64,000 nt of DNA from Macrotrachela quadricornifera (lineage: Eukaryota; Rotifera; Eurotatoria; Philodinida; Philodinidae): contig JAJEKB010001261.1 of the NCBI GenBank assembly GCA_022393335.1, forward strand, positions 46,890 through 110,889, in the 5' to 3' direction. The translations under genes and the position numbers were made by a program. The notes under the pieces are model-generated. The model saw only the letters and a list, made by a program, of their open reading frames with translations, searched no databases and was not told the DNA's origin. Positions 59,445-64,000 of the stretch are shown here, piece after piece. Each line of letters starts with the position of its first letter. Positions within the stretch are counted from its first letter, which is position 1.

Positions 59445-61504
59445 TATGAATCTATGTTGATAGTTTTTCTTCTTCTTTTTTTTTTTACTGAAAAGATTTT
59501 TTTTTTTTTCTTTTAGAAGAGATAAAAATTCTACTACTTATTATTCCTTCCAGTATCAAATAAAAAAAAAATTAAACATGCTTATTCTTGCGAGTAAAAA
59601 TTCTTTTTAATCATTAAATACATATTAAAAAAACATCAAAAATCGAGTCTTACTATTTGTTAAATTTATTAATTATCATTAATCTGTCTGATATAATGAG
59701 ACATGTCTGTTTGAAATAATTTTGTCATGCATATCAAATATGGAATATACGACAACAAAAAAATTCATGAGTTTAAAGTTCACAGGTTCTATTTTCTTGT
59801 AAAATTAAATATCCTATTAAAAAATTTTTTAATAAGATTTATTATTTGATATTAATATAAAAAAGGAAATATAATATTATTCTTTTTTTTAAGATAATCA
59901 TAATTCAAGAAATTTAATGAAATTATTAAAAGAAAGATTTAAAAATATTTATTCAATTATTTCATAACATGTTTTTGTTGTATACATTAGTTCATTATCA
60001 TTTGATTAATCTAATATGGTTGTTTACTTTCGGAATATTTCAAAAAAAAAGATAAATTAATTAACAAAATTTGTTTAATTATCTATGACCTTGAAATAAA
60101 AGTATTTTGAGAAGACTTTGCAAATTATGTAATTATGATTAACTGTTATATTAATAGCATTTATCAAAATAGAATTAGATGAAAGTCTCCTTCTATTTTT
60201 ATAGTTATGATGATATACTATATCATGGAAAATCTTATATCTTTTCAATAATAATAATTCTTTATTACAGTAAATATTCTCGTAAGCTACCGACATTTTA
60301 CTCATGATTTGTCAAATTTAATGTTGTCTGAATAAAAATACTGAATTAAATAAAAAAGACGCTATGAGCAATAATATAAAAAAATTGTTGTTTTTTTTTA
60401 GCTTGTTCAAATAAAATATCGGAAGTAATAATGAATTTAAATTTATATATTACCTTGAAATGCAAATCTTTAAACATTCTTAGTCCTGAATTAGTTTACT
60501 TTCTCATTTGACAGAACTTTCTGTATTACATAATTTTGATCAATAAATTAATTGATTAAATTAAATATTCTATATTCAGACATTGCAATGTATGCTTTTA
60601 ATTATTTAGAAATGAGAATTGACTATTATAATTTAGTAAAAATGCATAATTTTAAGGTATATATACGGAATAAAATGTCTGATTTCCCATGTCATAAAAA
60701 TCGGACGATAATCGTTTCGATTAATTACAAGGTAAAACAAAAGCCCATGATAAAAAATCGTGATTATAGTATAAATATCATAGGCTGATGGCATAATTGA
60801 CTATATATTCATAATAGTAATTGAGAAAAAATTCACAATAAATCATCAATTTTTTCGATTATTCATCATATGAGTTGTCTTGATTTTATAACTCCCTCTT
60901 CTTTATTTCTTCTAATTATAGATTCGTAAAATATAGCAACATTTCGTACTTCTATATTTCATCTATTTATGAATGATATAAATTATCTTCGTCACTTTAA
61001 TTAGCAAATCAATTTCGTTTTCGATTGGTAAATTTAAACATATTTCTAAAAAATTTATCTGTGAATCTATTCATAAGCGACCTTGAATCGAAAAGGCTGG
61101 AGGGAAGTTACGGGAGAACAGAACGAAGAAAAAAAGGAGATGTATATATGATCCACTCATGTGTATTAACTTTTCGATCAAATACGTTTCTTCATACTCT
61201 ATTAACTTTTCTAATTTAAACCAAGCCAAAAATTGTCATTAGCACGAAATACTAAGTTGTATAAAGTAAGCCAATGTTGATATTATCAATGTGAGAAAAA
61301 TAAAACACATTGACAGTGGTAATATTGACTAACGAAATATTTGGCACACTTCCAACGATTAAAATAATGTAAAATATATATTATACGTTTTGGTTTGCAT
61401 ATATGAGTCATATATTATTTGTTTTGTCACGTGTCAAAAAAACTTTATCTTTCTTTATTTTATTCTAGTTAAATACGAAATACACAATCGAAAAAAATAA
61501 AAAT
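59445..61504. other. Intergenic, no gene recognised
   Basis: Divergent spacer between GPCR copy 3 and NT5DC1, so both promoters should lie here. The frames at 60075-60305, 60552-60788 and 61025-61219 show no domain. No clear TATA or other motif can be separated from the general AT richness. Confidence 0.5.
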
Positions 61505-62908
61505 ATGGATTCAACTTCAACAACGAAAACATTTTCATTATCATCATGTGATTGGATTGGTTTTGATTTAGATCATACATTAATTCGTTATCGTTTAAAT
61601 GAACTTCATACATTAATATATGAATCCATGCGTCAATATCTTATTGATACATGTGAATATAATTCATATTTACTTAATATACCTTATGATAATTATTTTG
61701 GTGTTAAAGCATTAATATATGATAGTTTATATGGAAATATAATACAATTAAATTCAAATGGATTAGTTCATACAGCATTACATGGAATTAAAAAATATTT
61801 AACTATAGAAGAAATAAAAGAAATCTATCCACATACATTAGAAAATATTGATGAAGATACAATGGATCGTTTTTTGTGTATATTTACATATTTTGAACAT
61901 TCAACATCATATTTAATTGCAAATATTGTTGGTTTAATTGATAATGATAATTTATATGAAAAATTATCAAATAAAAAAATAGATTATGAAAAAAAATATA
62001 GTTTTTTTTTAATAGATCTTTATAATGGATTTGATTTTTTATATAATGATTTTAATCGTGGAAATTATTTTTTATCAATACGTCAAAATCCAAATAAATT
62101 TATTTATCAACGTTTAGATGTTCGAAAATGGTTAGAAAAATTAAAACAATTAAATAAAAAATTATTTTTAGCAACTAATTCACGTTATGATTATACAAAT
62201 TTATTATCAACATATGCATTTGGTGATGATTGGAAAAATTTATTCGATTTTATTATTGTTAATTGTAAAAAACCATCTTTTTTTACAAATAAAACAAATA
62301 ATAAAAAATTATTTCATAGATATATTAATGATAATAATATAATACCAATTACAATTGAAGATATAATCAATAATTTTAATCAAAATTATATATATACATT
62401 AGGTAATAGTGAAGATTTACATTTAATTATGAGTAAAATAAGTAATAAAGATCCATTAGTTATATATTTTGGTGATCATATTAAATCCGATATAAATGCA
62501 TTAAAATGTCATACAAATTGGTTAGCAGGTGTAATTCTTGAAGAATTAGAATTTGATTCTCCACCTATTCTTATTCATACAACTAGTCATCATTTATCAA
62601 ATCAATTATCAATAAATAATTCATCTTATATTAAAGGAAATCGTTCAAAATATTTTTCAAGTTTTTTTATTTCACCATCAAATTCAATTATATTTGATAA
62701 TGAAAATATAAATGAAACAATATTAGAACAAACTGAACCTGATGCTATATTACCATCACTTTCATCTTATTGGTATACTTATATAACAAAACATGCACAT
62801 TTAAGTTTAAGTTGTTTAAGTGTATTAGCAAATCATTTTGATATTGAACATCAATTTCAACATGATGAAAAAACTAAACATTTCGTTTTATTACATAAAA
62901 ATCAATAA
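61505..62908 (+). CDS. NT5DC1: 5'-nucleotidase domain-containing protein 1
   Basis: A HAD-superfamily hydrolase of the IMP-GMP 5'-nucleotidase group; the physiological substrate of NT5DC1 is not established. A single exon, 467 aa, close to human NT5DC1 (455 aa). HAD motif I is GFDLDHTLIRY, with nucleophile Asp21 and Asp23. Family block GLVHTALHGIKKYLT follows, then VRKWLEKLKQLNKKLFLATN with motif II Thr/Asn, LFDFIIVNCKKPSFF, and motif IV VIYFGDHIKSDINAL with Asp at about 324 and 329. The C-terminal half also matches family sequence (YFSSFFISPSN). The ATG at 61505 was chosen because family similarity begins within ten residues of it (FSLSSCDWIGFD). Confidence 0.93.
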   Translation: MDSTSTTKTFSLSSCDWIGFDLDHTLIRYRLNELHTLIYESMRQYLIDTCEYNSYLLNIPYDNYFGVKALIYDSLYGNIIQLNSNGLVHTALHGIKKYLTIEEIKEIYPHTLENIDEDTMDRFLCIFTYFEHSTSYLIANIVGLIDNDNLYEKLSNKKIDYEKKYSFFLIDLYNGFDFLYNDFNRGNYFLSIRQNPNKFIYQRLDVRKWLEKLKQLNKKLFLATNSRYDYTNLLSTYAFGDDWKNLFDFIIVNCKKPSFFTNKTNNKKLFHRYINDNNIIPITIEDIINNFNQNYIYTLGNSEDLHLIMSKISNKDPLVIYFGDHIKSDINALKCHTNWLAGVILEELEFDSPPILIHTTSHHLSNQLSINNSSYIKGNRSKYFSSFFISPSNSIIFDNENINETILEQTEPDAILPSLSSYWYTYITKHAHLSLSCLSVLANHFDIEHQFQHDEKTKHFVLLHKNQ

Positions 62909-63420
62909 ATATATATTACAATGTATAATAATTATTTATTAGAATTTTTTCTATTGCAAGTCTAGTTATCTCATTATGTTTTTTTAAATGATCTATCATT
63001 TTGATAAACAGTAACAATGAGAGAATAAATTAATATTTTAATTTAGATGATTAGTTTAGTTAAAATCAACAGATTGAATATTTTATTTTATTGTATTGAA
63101 AAAAAATGAATATGAGAATATATTAACTCATTATTGTGCAATAACTATTTTCGTTGTGCTTTATCTGCATGGTAATAATGATGAAAGCAAACGAAAGTAT
63201 TTTTTACTTTTATTTGCTGATGTAAAGAGGTAAGTTTCTTTTGTAATGCTAACTATCAAAGTAAATGATAATAAATATATGTGAGAAACATTAGTTTTTA
63301 CAGATAAAACAAAGATCTTCACATATCTAATAAGAAACAAGTAACGCTCGTCTAAAGACTCGCTCAGCTCTTTCTCGTAGAAATCATGTTTCTAAACTAC
63401 CATCAAGCTATTCATTTATA
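62909..63420. other. 3' spacer after NT5DC1
   Basis: AT-rich, no gene seen. It leads directly into the ~124-bp repeat. Confidence 0.5.
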
Positions 63421-63850
63421 AAAATAAAAAAATCAAAGCCAGATTCAAGTTGCTCGACATCAACTGCCTTTGACTACACTTCATAAAAACAAATGCTTTT
63501 TGTTAAAAATTTGTCATTTGTTTGAAAAATTGATCTTCAAAAAATTTTATGCAATCGACTTCAGATTTGAATTCCTCGTCCTCGATTACCTTTCGGTCAA
63601 CCCTTATAAATAAATTCGTTTTTGCAAAAAAAGTGGTTCTTTGTGTAAAAAAATGGATCCAAAAAAATTTTCGAAAAACTGACATCAGATTCAAGTTCCA
63701 CGGCCCAGATTACCCTTCAGTGAAGCTTTATAGAAAAATCAATAGAATGTTTTTTTGACCTCTGCCCCTCCCCCTTTCATCCCCTCCCTGACCCTGGTCA
63801 CCCAAGAGACCTCAGATTTCAAGTCCCGCATCGAAAAACCTCTAGAAATG
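63420..63850. repeat. Degenerate ~124-bp tandem repeat, same family as the left end
   Basis: Marker segments like CTTTCGGTCAACCCTTAT recur at about 63469, 63593 and 63717, spaced 124 bp. Each is preceded by AGATTCAAGTT or AGATTTGAATT plus a CTCG- or CACGG-type block, and followed by TTTGTGTAAAAAA in the best-preserved unit. The copies at 840-1430 have the same order of landmarks. Beyond 63750 the pattern fades into a C-rich stretch (CCCCTCCCCCTTTCATCCCC). Confidence 0.72.
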
Positions 63851-64000
63851 TCTTTTTCGAAAAAATCGGTTTTCGATGTTTTTTTGACCCTGGGGACAGA
63901 CAAGCAAGCAAGCAATCAGACAATTTATGTTTACTGGACTCTTCTCCACGAGAAAGAGAATAATAAAAAAAAAGTAACAATATTATAGATTTTTAGTTAT

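Overview
The window looks like gene-dense nuclear DNA of a small animal, most likely a bdelloid rotifer (Rotaria- or Adineta-like). This is an inference from several features: strongly AT-rich sequence; genes split by many 50-70 nt GT-AG introns; metazoan signalling genes; a cluster of divergent rhodopsin-like GPCRs; a broken WWE/ADP-ribosyltransferase gene; an F-box gene of a type common in rotifers; and an intronless carboxylesterase. I did not recognise any rRNA, tRNA or CRISPR array.

Layout. 1-5.2 kb: gene-poor, with three degenerate tandem repeats (periods about 63, 124 and 127 bp). 5.2-21.6 kb (minus strand): a complex R12-type RGS locus. The upstream gene (17.8-21.6 kb) encodes PDZ-PTB-RGS. 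The downstream gene (5.2-8.4 kb) encodes RGS-RBD-RBD. Between them lie seven more short exons, most starting with ATG and all ending in phase 0 at a GT donor, which look like alternative first exons. 21.8-22.4 kb (minus): GOLGA7. 24.0-25.8 kb: a dead mariner-type transposon with 194-bp inverted repeats, followed by a foldback element (25.9-26.8 kb). 29.5-31.6 kb (plus): an HR96-like nuclear receptor. 35.9-37.6 kb (plus): an intronless type-B carboxylesterase. 37.8-38.4 kb: a WWE/ART pseudogene. 38.9-40.9 kb (plus): an F-box protein. 41.0 kb: a 166-bp MITE. 42.1-47.2 kb (minus): G3BP, a PH-SH2 adaptor and NEDD8. 48.0-49.1 kb: a TTAA-flanked piggyBac-like non-autonomous element. 49.4-59.4 kb: three related GPCR genes surrounding a MAP-kinase phosphatase gene, with another foldback element at 51.3-52.0 kb. 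61.5-62.9 kb (plus): NT5DC1. 63.4-63.85 kb: the same ~124-bp repeat family seen at the left end.

Exon models were joined by hand from GT-AG sites and reading phase. Each coding model given stays in frame over its whole length. The genes are eukaryotic and individually transcribed. The only locus where neighbouring units seem to act as one system is the RGS locus. There, exon phases would allow the PDZ-PTB exons to splice either to the local RGS copy or to the distant RGS-RBD-RBD copy, giving a full RGS12-like protein.
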